This document shows positions 18,200-26,752 of a stretch of 64,000 bases of DNA, in pieces. Origin of the DNA: Cohaesibacter celericrescens (GTDB lineage: Bacteria > Pseudomonadota > Alphaproteobacteria > Rhizobiales > Cohaesibacteraceae); the NCBI RefSeq assembly GCF_002866925.1, contig NZ_PKUQ01000011.1, forward strand, positions 1 to 64,000, read 5' to 3'. Both the position numbers and the translations under genes were made by a program. The first letter of the stretch is position 1; every line of letters starts with the position of its first letter. Below the pieces are notes generated by a model. That model had not been told where the DNA came from and did not search any database. It saw only the letters and a list, made by a program, of their open reading frames with translations.

Positions 18200-19108
18200 A
18201 TGACCATTCGTCCGACCTTGCGCCAGCTGCAATATTTGTGCGCTTTGGCTGAGAAAAAATCCTTCCGTGGAGCAGCGGAGGCCTGCTCTGTGTCGCAATC
18301 CACCCTGAGTGCGGGTATTGGCCAGCTTGAAGAAATTCTGCAAGCGGGATTGGTGGACCGCGAAAGTGACGGGTTTCGGCTGACCAGGCTTGGGTCCGAG
18401 ATTTTGGTGCGGGCGGAAAGTTTGTTGAGCGATGCCGATGATCTGGTGGCCTTGGCGCAACGCCAAGACGCGCCTTTGTCAGGCCAGATGCGCCTTGGGG
18501 TCATTCCCTCTATCGGGCCCTTTCTGCTGCCGCGTGCATTGCCGGGGTTGCGGCGGCATTATCCTGATCTGAAACTCTATTTACGCGAAACCCTGACCCG
18601 TGCCCTTTTGGACGATGTGCGGGCGGGGCGATTGGACGCTGCCATTGTGGCATTGCCTTATCAAGTGTCCGCCTTTGCTTGTCAAACGCTGGGTACCGAC
18701 CGGTTTCAAGTGGCCTTGCCCTTGCGTCATCCATTGGTTCGTAAAGAAAAAGTATCGGTACGCGATTTGCACAGTCAGGCGCTGATCTTGTTGGGAGATG
18801 GGCATTGCATCCGCGACCATGCGCTGTCCAGTTTGAAGCGAATGGATTCAACTCCCGGGGCCAAGATGGGGGAAGAGATTGAGGCGACCAGCATAATCAC
18901 CATTGTTCAAATGGTGGCCAATGGTCTGGGGGTGACGCTGTTGCCACAAATTGCGTTGCGGACGGGGCTGGTTGATGGCCTCGATATTGTGATCCGCGAT
19001 TTGAAGGAACAGCCTGCTGAAAGAGAACTGGCAATGGTATGGCGCAAGAAATCAGCGATGGAGCCCAATGTGCGGCTTTTGGCTGACTATCTGTCGAGCT
19101 TTATTTGA
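18200..19108 (+). CDS. oxyR: OxyR-type hydrogen peroxide regulator lacking the second redox cysteine
   Basis: A 302-residue LysR-family protein. The winged helix is at residues 1-65 (PTLRQLQYLCALAEKKSFRG, SQSTLSAGIGQLEEIL). The peroxidatic cysteine lies in the conserved loop GDGHCIRDHAL as C203, equivalent to E. coli C199. The position nine residues on, where E. coli has C208, is L212, and no other cysteine follows nearby. The divergent peroxiredoxin-AhpD genes fit an OxyR target. How it senses oxidation with one cysteine is open. Confidence 0.88.
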   Translation: MTIRPTLRQLQYLCALAEKKSFRGAAEACSVSQSTLSAGIGQLEEILQAGLVDRESDGFRLTRLGSEILVRAESLLSDADDLVALAQRQDAPLSGQMRLGVIPSIGPFLLPRALPGLRRHYPDLKLYLRETLTRALLDDVRAGRLDAAIVALPYQVSAFACQTLGTDRFQVALPLRHPLVRKEKVSVRDLHSQALILLGDGHCIRDHALSSLKRMDSTPGAKMGEEIEATSIITIVQMVANGLGVTLLPQIALRTGLVDGLDIVIRDLKEQPAERELAMVWRKKSAMEPNVRLLADYLSSFI

Positions 19109-19358
19109 TTGGAAGCTGGGCTTGCGAAAAAGGCTGAATGTGTGATTCAGTCCTTTGAATCTTTCCCTGTTTGCGATAAGACAGGTGATAAGCATCGTGC
19201 TTTGATCAAAGAATCTCGAAAAAGCGCTTTTTTTTGAAAGATTGCTCTGGTCAAGCGCGGTAGGGTTCTGTATAAGGCCCGCAATCTCTTACAATAGAGT
19301 TGTTCCCATATCGGGGTTTGTCCCTGAACGGTTGGGTATTGACAACGGAGTTTTGACC

Positions 19359-19541
19359 ATGGCTGTGCCAAAGAAAAAAGTGACCCGCATGAAGCGTGGC
19401 TTTCGCCGCTCTGTGGACGCGCTGAAACAGTCGGTCTATGTCGAAGACAAGGATTCTGGCGAGCTGCGCCGTCCTCATCATATCGACCTGAAGACCGGTA
19501 TCTATCGTGGTCGTCAGATTTTGGAAGCCAAAGACGCTTAA
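19359..19541 (+). CDS. rpmF: 50S ribosomal protein L32
   Basis: A 60-residue basic protein starting [18 protein letters not shown], the standard L32 N-terminus. The rest ([20 protein letters not shown]) is typical of alphaproteobacterial L32, which lacks the zinc-binding cysteines found in some lineages. The start ATG at 19359 has an ACGGAG ribosome site; the frame extends upstream but only the L32 start makes sense. A strong terminator follows 27 bases after the stop. Confidence 0.97.
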   Translation: MAVPKKKVTRMKRGFRRSVDALKQSVYVEDKDSGELRRPHHIDLKTGIYRGRQILEAKDA

Positions 19542-19567
19542 GTGTTTGCTTCTTGACGATACAAATT

Positions 19568-19596
19568 AAAAGGTCGGACTTGTCCGGCCTTTTTTT
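19568..19596 (+). terminator. Rho-independent terminator of rpmF
   Basis: AAAAGGTCGGA pairs with TCCGGCCTTTT (one G-U pair) around a 4-base loop, followed by a T7 run. Confidence 0.9.
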
Positions 19597-19735
19597 GTGC
19601 CCATTTTTACAGCTATTGTGGCGGTTGCTATAGTGTGAGATATCGAGCCGTGAGCCCGTGTTTCAAGCCGCTGTCATATTTGTGTGCTGGCTTTGATCCT
19701 GCTCATGTTGACCCAAGCCCCTACGGAGACGCCCA

Positions 19736-20155
19736 ATGCTTTTCAATATTCCCCTGCTGATTGCGCCGTTGATTGTTTATAATGCCTTTGCTTTTGGGAT
19801 TATGGGCGTCGTCGTTGGTGATCCATGGAGCGCACCGATTTTTACCATCGAAATGGTGTCCAATGCGCGCTGGACTTTGACATTGGGCGACGTGATGATC
19901 GTGGCGTCTTTGTTTCTGTTGTTTATTGAAATCCTCAAAGCCACGCGCACAGGAGTCGGGTCTATTGTCGATCATATATTGTCGACACTATTGTTCGTGG
20001 CCTATCTCATTGAATTTTTGTTGGTGCGCGAAACCGCAACTTCGGTCTTTTTTATTCTGATGGTGATTTCTCTCATTGATGTGATTGCTGGATACTCGGT
20101 CACTATCCGTGGAGCACGGCGGGATATGACTTTCGGGCCGGGCATGCAGCCCTAA
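19736..20155 (+). CDS. Conserved small integral membrane protein, unknown function
   Basis: A 139-residue protein with four probable membrane segments: about residues 5-27, 49-66, 79-97 and 102-122. The start has a CGGAGA ribosome site. I recognise it only as the kind of uncharacterised membrane protein seen in alphaproteobacteria. It lies between the rpmF terminator and a gamma-glutamyltransferase gene and appears to be its own transcription unit. Confidence 0.75.
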   Translation: MLFNIPLLIAPLIVYNAFAFGIMGVVVGDPWSAPIFTIEMVSNARWTLTLGDVMIVASLFLLFIEILKATRTGVGSIVDHILSTLLFVAYLIEFLLVRETATSVFFILMVISLIDVIAGYSVTIRGARRDMTFGPGMQP

Positions 20156-20310
20156 TAAAGGCTTCGAGACACGGTTGAATTTATCACGACATAAGACCTT
20201 TTTGAGCGTTTGACAGCCATTGCGCTGAATGCTTTTTTCAGTAATGGTCGCGGGTGGGGTTTTTTGCCAATTCCGTCTATTAATATCTATCTGGATCAGG
20301 AGGGTTTCCC

Positions 20311-21897
20311 ATGCGGGATTTTCAGTTGCCGGGGCGTTCCCCTGTTTATGGCGAGCGCGGCATTTGTGCGACCTCTCATCCGATTGCCAGCAGCGTGGCC
20401 CTGTCAGTGCTGCAAAAGGGTGGCAATGCTGTGGATGCTGCTGTGGCGGCAGGCGCGGTTTTGTGCGTGGTCGAGCCGCATATGACCGGTATTGGCGGGG
20501 ATTGCTTTGCCATTGTCAGTGAGCCCGACGGACAAATCCATGGCTACAATGGATCTGGCCTGTCTGCGGCGGCGGCCAAGCCGGATTGGTTCCTTGAACG
20601 CGGCATCACCGAAATTTCCGAGGACAGTATTCATGCGGTTACTGTCCCCGGAGCGCTCAAATGCTGGGACCGCTTGGTTCGAGATCATGGCCGCTTGGGT
20701 CTTGATGCGGTGCTGGCTCCTGCTGTCGATTATGCTGAGCGCGGTGTTGCGATTACCGCCCGTGTGGCGTTTGACTGGCAGGATTTGGTTTCTGATCTTA
20801 AAAAAGATCCCGGTGCCGCCCTGCATTATCTGATCAAAGGGCGGGCCCCAAAAGTCGGTGAGCGGCATGCGGCGCCAGCGTTGGCGCAAACCTTGCGCGC
20901 AGTGGCTGCACATGGTCCCGATGCTTTTTATCATGGTGCTGTTGCCGCGGAAATTGCCGCCCTTGTGCAGAGCTATGGAGGATTGCTCACTGAGGAAGAT
21001 CTGGCGGGCGTGACTTGTGAGCAGATGGAACCGGTGATTGCCTCCTATCGTGGTGTCGATGTTGTCGAGCTTCCCCCCAACGGGCAAGGCATCACCGCAC
21101 TTACCTTGCTGAAAATTCTTGAGCAGTTTGATATGGCAGGGCTGGAGCCGCATGGAGCGGAACGGCATCATATTCAGCTGGAGGCCGGCCGGTTGGCCTA
21201 TGGCATGCGGGATCAGCATATTGCGGATATCGAGCATATGCGGGAGTCAATCCAGACTTTGACGTCCGAGCAATATGCTCGGCAATTGGCGGCGAGCATC
21301 TCGCCGGAGCGCCGCAATGATACGTTGCCTAGTTTTGTCCCGTCTCAATCTGATACAGTCTATTTGACGGTAGCTGACGAGGACGGGCGCAGCGTTTCTT
21401 TCATCAATTCAGTGTATCGCGGTTTTGGTGCGCGACGTTGTACCCAGAAAGGTGGCGTTATGCTGCAAAATCGGGGCGCGTGTTTTGTTGTCGAGCCGGG
21501 GCATCCCAACTGTATTGATGGCGGCAAACGTCCGCTGCATACCATTATTCCCGCAATGGTGCGCAAAGACGGCAGGACGTGGTTATCCTTCGGGGTAATG
21601 GGCGGGGCCTATCAGGCGCAGGGGCATGCGCAAGTGATTGTTAACATGGTCGACTATGGCATGGACCCGCAAGAGGCTCTGGATTGCGAGCGGCTGTTTT
21701 GGAATGAAGCTGGCGATGCGCTGGCCGAACGGAGCTTTGATCCGGACGTTTTTGAGGCGCTAAAGGCAAAAGGCCATGTCATGCGATGGGCTGAAAAACC
21801 TCAAGGTGGTGGACAAATTATCCAGATCGATAGGGAAAGCGGGCTTTATTGCGCCGCATCGGATTGTCGCAAAGATGGCTTAGCCATCGGATACTGA
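20311..21897 (+). CDS. Gamma-glutamyltransferase family protein, cytosolic form
   Basis: A 528-residue N-terminal-nucleophile hydrolase. Members self-cleave at a threonine to form two subunits. The expected nucleophile is the threonine in QSDTVYLTVADEDGRSVSF (about residue 350). Other family features are GGNAVDAAVAAGAVLCVVEP, GIGGDCFA, NGSG, and SVYRGFGAR. There is no signal peptide, unlike the periplasmic E. coli enzyme, so this belongs to the cytosolic group and may act on a gamma-glutamyl intermediate other than glutathione. The start has an AGGAGG site. Confidence 0.9.
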   Translation: MRDFQLPGRSPVYGERGICATSHPIASSVALSVLQKGGNAVDAAVAAGAVLCVVEPHMTGIGGDCFAIVSEPDGQIHGYNGSGLSAAAAKPDWFLERGITEISEDSIHAVTVPGALKCWDRLVRDHGRLGLDAVLAPAVDYAERGVAITARVAFDWQDLVSDLKKDPGAALHYLIKGRAPKVGERHAAPALAQTLRAVAAHGPDAFYHGAVAAEIAALVQSYGGLLTEEDLAGVTCEQMEPVIASYRGVDVVELPPNGQGITALTLLKILEQFDMAGLEPHGAERHHIQLEAGRLAYGMRDQHIADIEHMRESIQTLTSEQYARQLAASISPERRNDTLPSFVPSQSDTVYLTVADEDGRSVSFINSVYRGFGARRCTQKGGVMLQNRGACFVVEPGHPNCIDGGKRPLHTIIPAMVRKDGRTWLSFGVMGGAYQAQGHAQVIVNMVDYGMDPQEALDCERLFWNEAGDALAERSFDPDVFEALKAKGHVMRWAEKPQGGGQIIQIDRESGLYCAASDCRKDGLAIGY

Positions 21898-21940
21898 CCA
21901 ATTTTGCTGTCGTATCGGCGTTTTTGTCCGGACGCTGTCT

Positions 21941-22267
21941 TTAAACAACATTCTGAAGGCGTGGTTGATCTGAAACCATTTGTGGACGGCGGCGCGCCTG
22001 ACCATAAGCGCGTGCGGCGTCTCGTGGGCTGTTGGCCGAGGGGCGACGGAAGGTGCGCTGGCTGTTTCCTGCCAATATTTGTGCTTCAATTTGGCTATAA
22101 CTTCCAATTGGCATGGACGGATACATGGGCGCCGCTGCTTTGGCAACGGTAACTTTGTTGATTGGGTCGTCGTTTGTGGACCTGCGCTCATCGGTCAGTA
22201 AATGTGGATTATACGGACTACTACCTATCGAGATTGCCAGCGATGGAGTGACGTTGAAATGTGTCAT
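21941..22267 (-). CDS. Hypothetical protein, divergent from the GGDEF/EAL gene
   Basis: A possible 108-residue protein with no family I recognise. It begins MTHFNVTPSLAISIGSSPYN with a good ribosome site (GGGAAGG about ten bases before the ATG). The C-terminal half is rich in arginine, proline and glutamine (SPRDAARAYGQARRRPQ). Codon choice looks like its neighbours. The start lies about 100 bases from a CtrA-type site shared with the divergent GGDEF/EAL gene. It may also be a chance open frame. Confidence 0.45.
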   Translation of the reverse strand: MTHFNVTPSLAISIGSSPYNPHLLTDERRSTNDDPINKVTVAKAAAPMYPSMPIGSYSQIEAQILAGNSQRTFRRPSANSPRDAARAYGQARRRPQMVSDQPRLQNVV

Positions 22268-22362
22268 TGGTTGCGCCTTCCCGAAAATCTGTTTCAAAGT
22301 GGTACAGATACGTTGATTTCTGATCGATCTACAGGAAGACGACGCAAGAAGCGGGCCATCTG

Positions 22363-22390
22363 TTAACACTCTGTTAAGAGTTTGGTTAAC
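22363..22390. promoter_or_regulatory. Candidate CtrA-binding site
   Basis: TTAACACTCTGTTAA is an exact TTAA-N7-TTAA, the core of the alphaproteobacterial CtrA site. A third TTAAC follows with an 8-base gap. The cluster lies between a divergent small gene and a c-di-GMP hydrolase-type gene, a class often tied to the cell cycle. Confidence 0.5.
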
Positions 22391-22501
22391 GGCTGAGAAG
22401 GGCTTTCGTGGCGGGATTTGGAAAAAATTAACCTTGTTGGCTTCTAATCAAGAGAAAGTGATCTACACATGCGGAGGAGCGTGTTGCGGACCGGGGTTTG
22501 G

Positions 22502-22525
22502 AGACGCACCGATGGTGCGTCTTTT
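22502..22525 (+). terminator. Terminator-like hairpin in the leader of the GGDEF/EAL gene
   Basis: AGACGCACC and GGTGCGTCT form a perfect 9-base-pair stem with a 3-base loop, followed by TTT. It lies about 95 bases upstream of the chosen start and no gene ends nearby on the plus strand, so it may be an attenuator or the end of a short leader RNA. Confidence 0.5.
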
Positions 22526-22618
22526 AGGGATTTCTCCTGTTCGGAGTGGTCTGGGCGAAGTGAACGATCATTTGCGAGAAAGATGGGTTGGGGTGTCACG
22601 AGCACTCTGGACAAGGCC

Positions 22619-24307
22619 ATGGTAATAAAAGCGCGCGATATTCTGACCTCAATCGGTGAAGTGATCTATGACTGGCAAGCCAGCGGTGATCAGCTGCGCT
22701 GGAGCAGTAATGCTGCTGAGGTCATGCAGGCCAATGTTGTTGCCTCTTGCCCGACAGGGCAGGCGTTTGCGGACCGTGTTACGCCTGATACAATCGGTGC
22801 CCGTTATCGCTCTATTTTTGGATCTGGGCGCACTGATAACGGCAGTGGTGTTCCGTTCGAATGCATCTATTGTCTGGCGCCAAACGGATTTGAATCCGAG
22901 GTTCGCTTGTGGGTGGAAGAGAGTGGTCGTTGGTTTGCTGGTAGTGATGGGCGTGCTGAGCGTGTTCATGGCATTATGCGGGTGGTCAACGAGCGGCACC
23001 ATCGCGAGCAACGCCAGCGCTTCTTGTCCCAGTTTGATGAGCTGACGGGTCTCTATAACCGTTCTATTTTTCTCGATCAGTTGAGCCAGAATTTAGAATG
23101 TCGGGCGCAATCAGATCAGGTTTCCTGCTATTTGGTTGCGCATATTGATAATTTTCGCGTCGTCAATGAGGCTTATGGCTTCGATATTGCCGATCAGGTT
23201 ATTCGCGAAGTGGCTGGGCGCATTTCGCGCCGGTTGCGCGATGGCGATCTGGTCGGGCGAATTTCCGGCACCAAATTTGGTTTGCTGATCAATAATTGCT
23301 CCGAGGCCGAAATGGCTGCGACAGCCGAGCGGTTTTTGGAGGCTACGCGCGACGACCTCATCCAGACCGATGTGGGGCCGGTGCATGTGACCATGACAAT
23401 GGGTGGGGTGTATTTGGGCAAGGATGTGCCAGATCTGCGTACCGCCGAAGTCTGTGCGTTGGACGCTTTGGATCGAGCCAAACATCACAATCGTGGGTCC
23501 TTTCGATCTTTCAATGCGGTTCCCTTTGCGCTGGATGAGCGTGAAAAGACCATCAAAATGGCCGATGAAGTCATTTCATGCCTCAATGACCGCCGTATAG
23601 ATCTGGCGTTCCAGCCAATCGTTGAGGCGCAAAGTGGGGAGCCTGCCTATTATGAAGTCCTGATGCGGGTGGATGACCAAGAAGGCAATGCTATTCCGGC
23701 GGCAACCTTCGTGGATTTTGCTGAGCAGTTGGGGTTGGCGGCTATGCTTGACCATCGCATTCTGGAAATGACGCTTGATGTGTTGTTCAGCTATCCAGAA
23801 GCGCGCCTGAGTATCAATGTTTCGCCAGATGTTGCAATGGACAAGGACTGGAATGCCTATTTGCAGGCCAGAGTCGCTAATTATCCCGACGTGGCAGAGC
23901 GACTTGTGGTGGAAATCACCGAAAAAGCTGCGATACGGAATATGGAAGGCGCCATCGCCTTTGTTCAAAGTTTGCGTTCGCTTGGTGCCAAGGTTGCGAT
24001 TGATGATTTTGGTGCCGGATATACATCGTTTCGCAATCTGCAGCGACTTGATGTCAATCTGGTGAAAATCGATGGGTCTTTTGTGCAAGACATCGACACC
24101 AACGCACAGAATCGCGCCTTTGTGCGGATGTTTTCAGAGCTGGCTAAAGAGTTGGAAATCGAAGTGGTGGCTGAATGGGTTGAGACAGAGCAAGTTGCCC
24201 AAGTGCTGTCCTCGATGGACGTGGCCTATTATCAGGGGTATCACTACGGCAAGGCCAGCAAGGATCTTCCATGGGCCAAAGCCGGGGATCACAGTTTGGT
24301 GGTCTAA
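22619..24307 (+). CDS. PAS-like/GGDEF/EAL protein, probable c-di-GMP phosphodiesterase
   Basis: From the ATG at 22619 this is 562 residues: a PAS-like N-terminus (about 5-125), a GGDEF domain (about 135-300) and an EAL domain (about 315-550). The diguanylate cyclase motif is degenerate, reading SGTKF at 216-220, so cyclase activity is unlikely. The EAL domain keeps its metal and substrate residues: E346 in EVLMR, N400, E432, D462-D463 in DDFGAGYTSF, K483 and E519. No membrane segments are seen. The start is uncertain: in-frame ATGs at 22469 and 22583 exist, but a strong hairpin lies between 22469 and 22583. Confidence 0.88.
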   Translation: MVIKARDILTSIGEVIYDWQASGDQLRWSSNAAEVMQANVVASCPTGQAFADRVTPDTIGARYRSIFGSGRTDNGSGVPFECIYCLAPNGFESEVRLWVEESGRWFAGSDGRAERVHGIMRVVNERHHREQRQRFLSQFDELTGLYNRSIFLDQLSQNLECRAQSDQVSCYLVAHIDNFRVVNEAYGFDIADQVIREVAGRISRRLRDGDLVGRISGTKFGLLINNCSEAEMAATAERFLEATRDDLIQTDVGPVHVTMTMGGVYLGKDVPDLRTAEVCALDALDRAKHHNRGSFRSFNAVPFALDEREKTIKMADEVISCLNDRRIDLAFQPIVEAQSGEPAYYEVLMRVDDQEGNAIPAATFVDFAEQLGLAAMLDHRILEMTLDVLFSYPEARLSINVSPDVAMDKDWNAYLQARVANYPDVAERLVVEITEKAAIRNMEGAIAFVQSLRSLGAKVAIDDFGAGYTSFRNLQRLDVNLVKIDGSFVQDIDTNAQNRAFVRMFSELAKELEIEVVAEWVETEQVAQVLSSMDVAYYQGYHYGKASKDLPWAKAGDHSLVV

Positions 24308-24361
24308 AGTCGGGCGGTTGGAATTTCCGATTTTGCGGCGCACAAATAGGCGCGTAATAAT

Positions 24362-24388
24362 AAAGGCGGGTTCTGGACCCGCCTTTTT
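24362..24388. terminator. Bidirectional terminator between GGDEF/EAL gene and phaR
   Basis: AAAGGCGGGT pairs with ACCCGCCTTT around a 5-base loop, with T5 on the plus strand and an A/T-rich tail on the minus strand. It serves two convergent genes. Confidence 0.9.
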
Positions 24389-24410
24389 GTCGTCGATAGG
24401 GCTTTGGGCA

Positions 24411-24983
24411 TCAGTCGCGGTTTTTATCAGCCAGTTCCGAGATCTTCTTTTGCATATCCGCGATCTGGTCTTTGAGCGTATCCAGTTCATTGGCCGGCTT
24501 TTCTGGCGCGGGCTGTGTTGTGTCACTCACGGGTTGACTGAAGGGCATGAACATTTTCATGGCATTTTCAAACATATCGGTGTTGCGGCGAACATGGTCT
24601 TCCATCGCACCGAATGCGGAATTCCCGAAAGAATCTGTCAGTTGTTTGCGCAGGGCATCCTGATCATTGGTCAGGTTCTGCATGGCAAATTCCAGATAGC
24701 TGGGTACCAGCGTTTGCATCGAATCGTCATAAAAACGGATTAACTGACGCAAAAACGCAATTGGTAGCAGGTTTTGACCTTTGTTTTCATGTTCAAAAAT
24801 AATTTGGGTTAGAACCGATCGAGTGATGTCGGCACCGCTCTTGGCATCGAAAACGACAAAATCATCATCGGCCTTGACCATCTCAGACAAGTCTTCGAGC
24901 GTCACATATGTGCTAGTGCCAGTGTTGTAGAGTCTGCGATTGGCGTATTTTTTAATAACCGTTTGATCAGACTTTTTTGTCAT
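24411..24983 (-). CDS. phaR: Polyhydroxyalkanoate synthesis repressor PhaR
   Basis: A 190-residue regulator. The DNA-binding domain (about residues 8-68) begins VIKKYANRRLYNTGTSTYVT and is diagnostic. The accumulation-regulator domain follows (GQNLLPIAFLRQLIRFYDDS). The C-terminal region is a short heptad-like helix. PhaR binds PHB granules and releases phasin and PHB genes from repression when polymer forms. It is divergent from phaA and phaB across a 336-base gap. Confidence 0.95.
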   Translation of the reverse strand: MTKKSDQTVIKKYANRRLYNTGTSTYVTLEDLSEMVKADDDFVVFDAKSGADITRSVLTQIIFEHENKGQNLLPIAFLRQLIRFYDDSMQTLVPSYLEFAMQNLTNDQDALRKQLTDSFGNSAFGAMEDHVRRNTDMFENAMKMFMPFSQPVSDTTQPAPEKPANELDTLKDQIADMQKKISELADKNRD

Positions 24984-25319
24984 TTGCGCTTGGCCTCGTC
25001 ATGAAGTCGGAGCGGCACGATACCCCCCGCGCTAGATAGGTTGTCAATCAGCTTAAATTGTTCATGCTGCATTGCCAACCCTTTGTCTCTCGCTCTTTCG
25101 CATGTGCGGTCTGGCTGTCTGGATTGCGAACAACAAGGGCGACGTGTCATTGGCCTTTCTGACTAGGTCCATGGCGTAATTGACTAAGTGCGCCTTTCTG
25201 ACCGATTTATCATAAGGAAGCTGCCCGTTAACAGCGATGTTGACGATTGCCTGCTTTCTGTTGTGCAATGGGAACGCGAAACCGGTTGGATTATTTGTCA
25301 AACATACAGGGATAAAATT
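24984..25319. promoter_or_regulatory. phaR-phaA divergent control region with an 11-base direct repeat
   Basis: GCCTTTCTGAC occurs twice, at 25153-25163 and 25192-25202, 39 bases apart, each near a TGACTA word. A TGC-rich stretch (TGCTGCATTGCC) lies at 25065-25076, close to phaR. These are candidate binding sites for PhaR or another regulator. No other gene is evident. Confidence 0.4.
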
Positions 25320-26504
25320 ATGACTTCAGGCACTGACATCGTCATCGTCGCTGCTGCGCGGACGCCCGTGGGATCATTCCTCGGCTCCTTTGCAAATATG
25401 CCCGCGTCCGATCTGGGCGCTCTTGCCATCAAAGGAGCTCTGGCTCAGGCCAACGTCGATGCCGCTGATGTTGATGAAGTGATTTTGGGTCAGGTCTTGA
25501 CGGCAGGTCAGGGGCAGAACCCAGGGCGCCAGGCCGCGCTCAAGGCTGGCGTTGGCGAGCGGGCTCCAGCTTGGATCATCAATCAGGTTTGTGGTTCGGG
25601 CTTGCGATCTGTTGCGCTTGGTATGCAACAGATTGCCATGGGCGATGCCAATATCGTTGTTGCCGGTGGTCAGGAAAGCATGTCCATCTCGATGCACGCG
25701 TCCCAAATGCGCAGCGGCACAAAAATGGGGGATGCGAAATTCACCGACACCATGGTTAAAGACGGTCTGTGGTGTGCATTCAACGATTATCACATGGGGC
25801 AGACTGCGGAAAATATTGCCAACCAGTGGCAGATCAGCCGTGAGGCGCAGGATGCGTTTGCTGTTGCTTCACAAAATAAAGCAGAAACCGCGCAGAAAGC
25901 CGGCAAATTCAAGGATGAAATTGTGCCGGTTACGGTTATCGAACGCCGCAAGGAACGTGTGGTCGAGGATGACGAGTATATTCGCATCGGAGCCAATATC
26001 GAAGGCATGCAGAAGCTGCGTCCGGCCTTTGTCAAAGATGGCTCCGTCACGGCAGGCAATGCTTCTGGCTTGAATGACGGTGCTGCCGTTGTCGTGATGA
26101 TGAGCGCTGAAGAAGCCAAAAAAAGGGGTCTCACACCACTGGCAACAATTAAATCATGGGCCTCTGTTGGTGTCGATCCCGCGATCATGGGCACCGGTCC
26201 AATTCCTGCGTCAACCAAAGCACTGGAAAAAGCCGGTTGGTCTGTATCCGATCTTGATCTGGTTGAAGCCAACGAAGCGTTCGCTGCCCAGGCTTTTGCC
26301 GTCAATTCGGACATGGGGTGGGATGTTGAGAAGGTGAATGTCAACGGCGGTGCGATCGCTATCGGCCATCCGATTGGCGCGTCCGGCTGTCGTGTTCTTG
26401 TCACCCTTTTGCATGAAATGAAACGCCGCGATGCCAAAAAGGGCCTTGCTACTCTATGTATCGGTGGCGGCATGGGCGTGGCTCTGTGCGTTGAACGCGC
26501 ATAA
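25320..26504 (+). CDS. phaA: Acetyl-CoA C-acetyltransferase (beta-ketothiolase)
   Basis: A 394-residue thiolase that condenses two acetyl-CoA to acetoacetyl-CoA, the first step to polyhydroxybutyrate and to the ethylmalonyl-CoA pathway. The acyl-accepting cysteine is C91 in [10 protein letters not shown]. The second active-site region has GHPIGASG, and CIGGGMG supplies the deprotonating cysteine near the C-terminus. The start is ATG at 25320; upstream in-frame residues do not resemble thiolases. phaB follows 248 bases downstream. Confidence 0.95.
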   Translation: MTSGTDIVIVAAARTPVGSFLGSFANMPASDLGALAIKGALAQANVDAADVDEVILGQVLTAGQGQNPGRQAALKAGVGERAPAWIINQVCGSGLRSVALGMQQIAMGDANIVVAGGQESMSISMHASQMRSGTKMGDAKFTDTMVKDGLWCAFNDYHMGQTAENIANQWQISREAQDAFAVASQNKAETAQKAGKFKDEIVPVTVIERRKERVVEDDEYIRIGANIEGMQKLRPAFVKDGSVTAGNASGLNDGAAVVVMMSAEEAKKRGLTPLATIKSWASVGVDPAIMGTGPIPASTKALEKAGWSVSDLDLVEANEAFAAQAFAVNSDMGWDVEKVNVNGGAIAIGHPIGASGCRVLVTLLHEMKRRDAKKGLATLCIGGGMGVALCVERA

Positions 26505-26752
26505 AGACCATTCGTCAGTGACAAAATAGTTGTGCGGGGCGGTTTTCTGCCCTGTACCAAGTGTCCCAAAATGGGCCGGAGAGTTCGTTATGCAGGGTCA
26601 AAAAAGAAATTAGGGGTAAATTGTGCGGCCTAAAATGCATGAATTGCTCGATCAATAAGTCGTAAGGGTCTGCGTTGGCCCTGGGGGTATTCCAGTGCCG
26701 GTTCTATGCAATGAGGAAGGCGGATCCGGTGACTGACTAGAGGAGGAATTCC

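Larger units (their letters stand above)
22268..22618. other. Leader and promoter region between the hypothetical gene and the GGDEF/EAL gene
   Basis: This 350-base stretch holds a CtrA-type site (22363-22390) and a terminator-like hairpin (22502-22525). No other gene is apparent. A reading frame extends upstream of the GGDEF/EAL start through the hairpin, but its predicted residues (RRTDGASFRDFSCSEWSG) look noncoding. Confidence 0.5.

Noticed and set aside
20404..21237. 277-residue minus-strand frame
   Set aside because: It is the antisense of the gamma-glutamyltransferase gene, whose motifs are clear on the plus strand.
22469..22618. 50-codon upstream extension of the GGDEF/EAL gene
   Set aside because: The extension contains a perfect terminator-like hairpin and the residues look unlike a protein domain.
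22391..22618. GEMM-type c-di-GMP riboswitch before the EAL gene
   Set aside because: The conserved receptor sequences are absent; only the terminal hairpin resembles an expression platform.
26505..26752. Possible terminator in the phaA-phaB gap (GGGGCGG...CTGCCC)
   Set aside because: The stem has a mismatch and no U-tract follows, so I do not call it a terminator.
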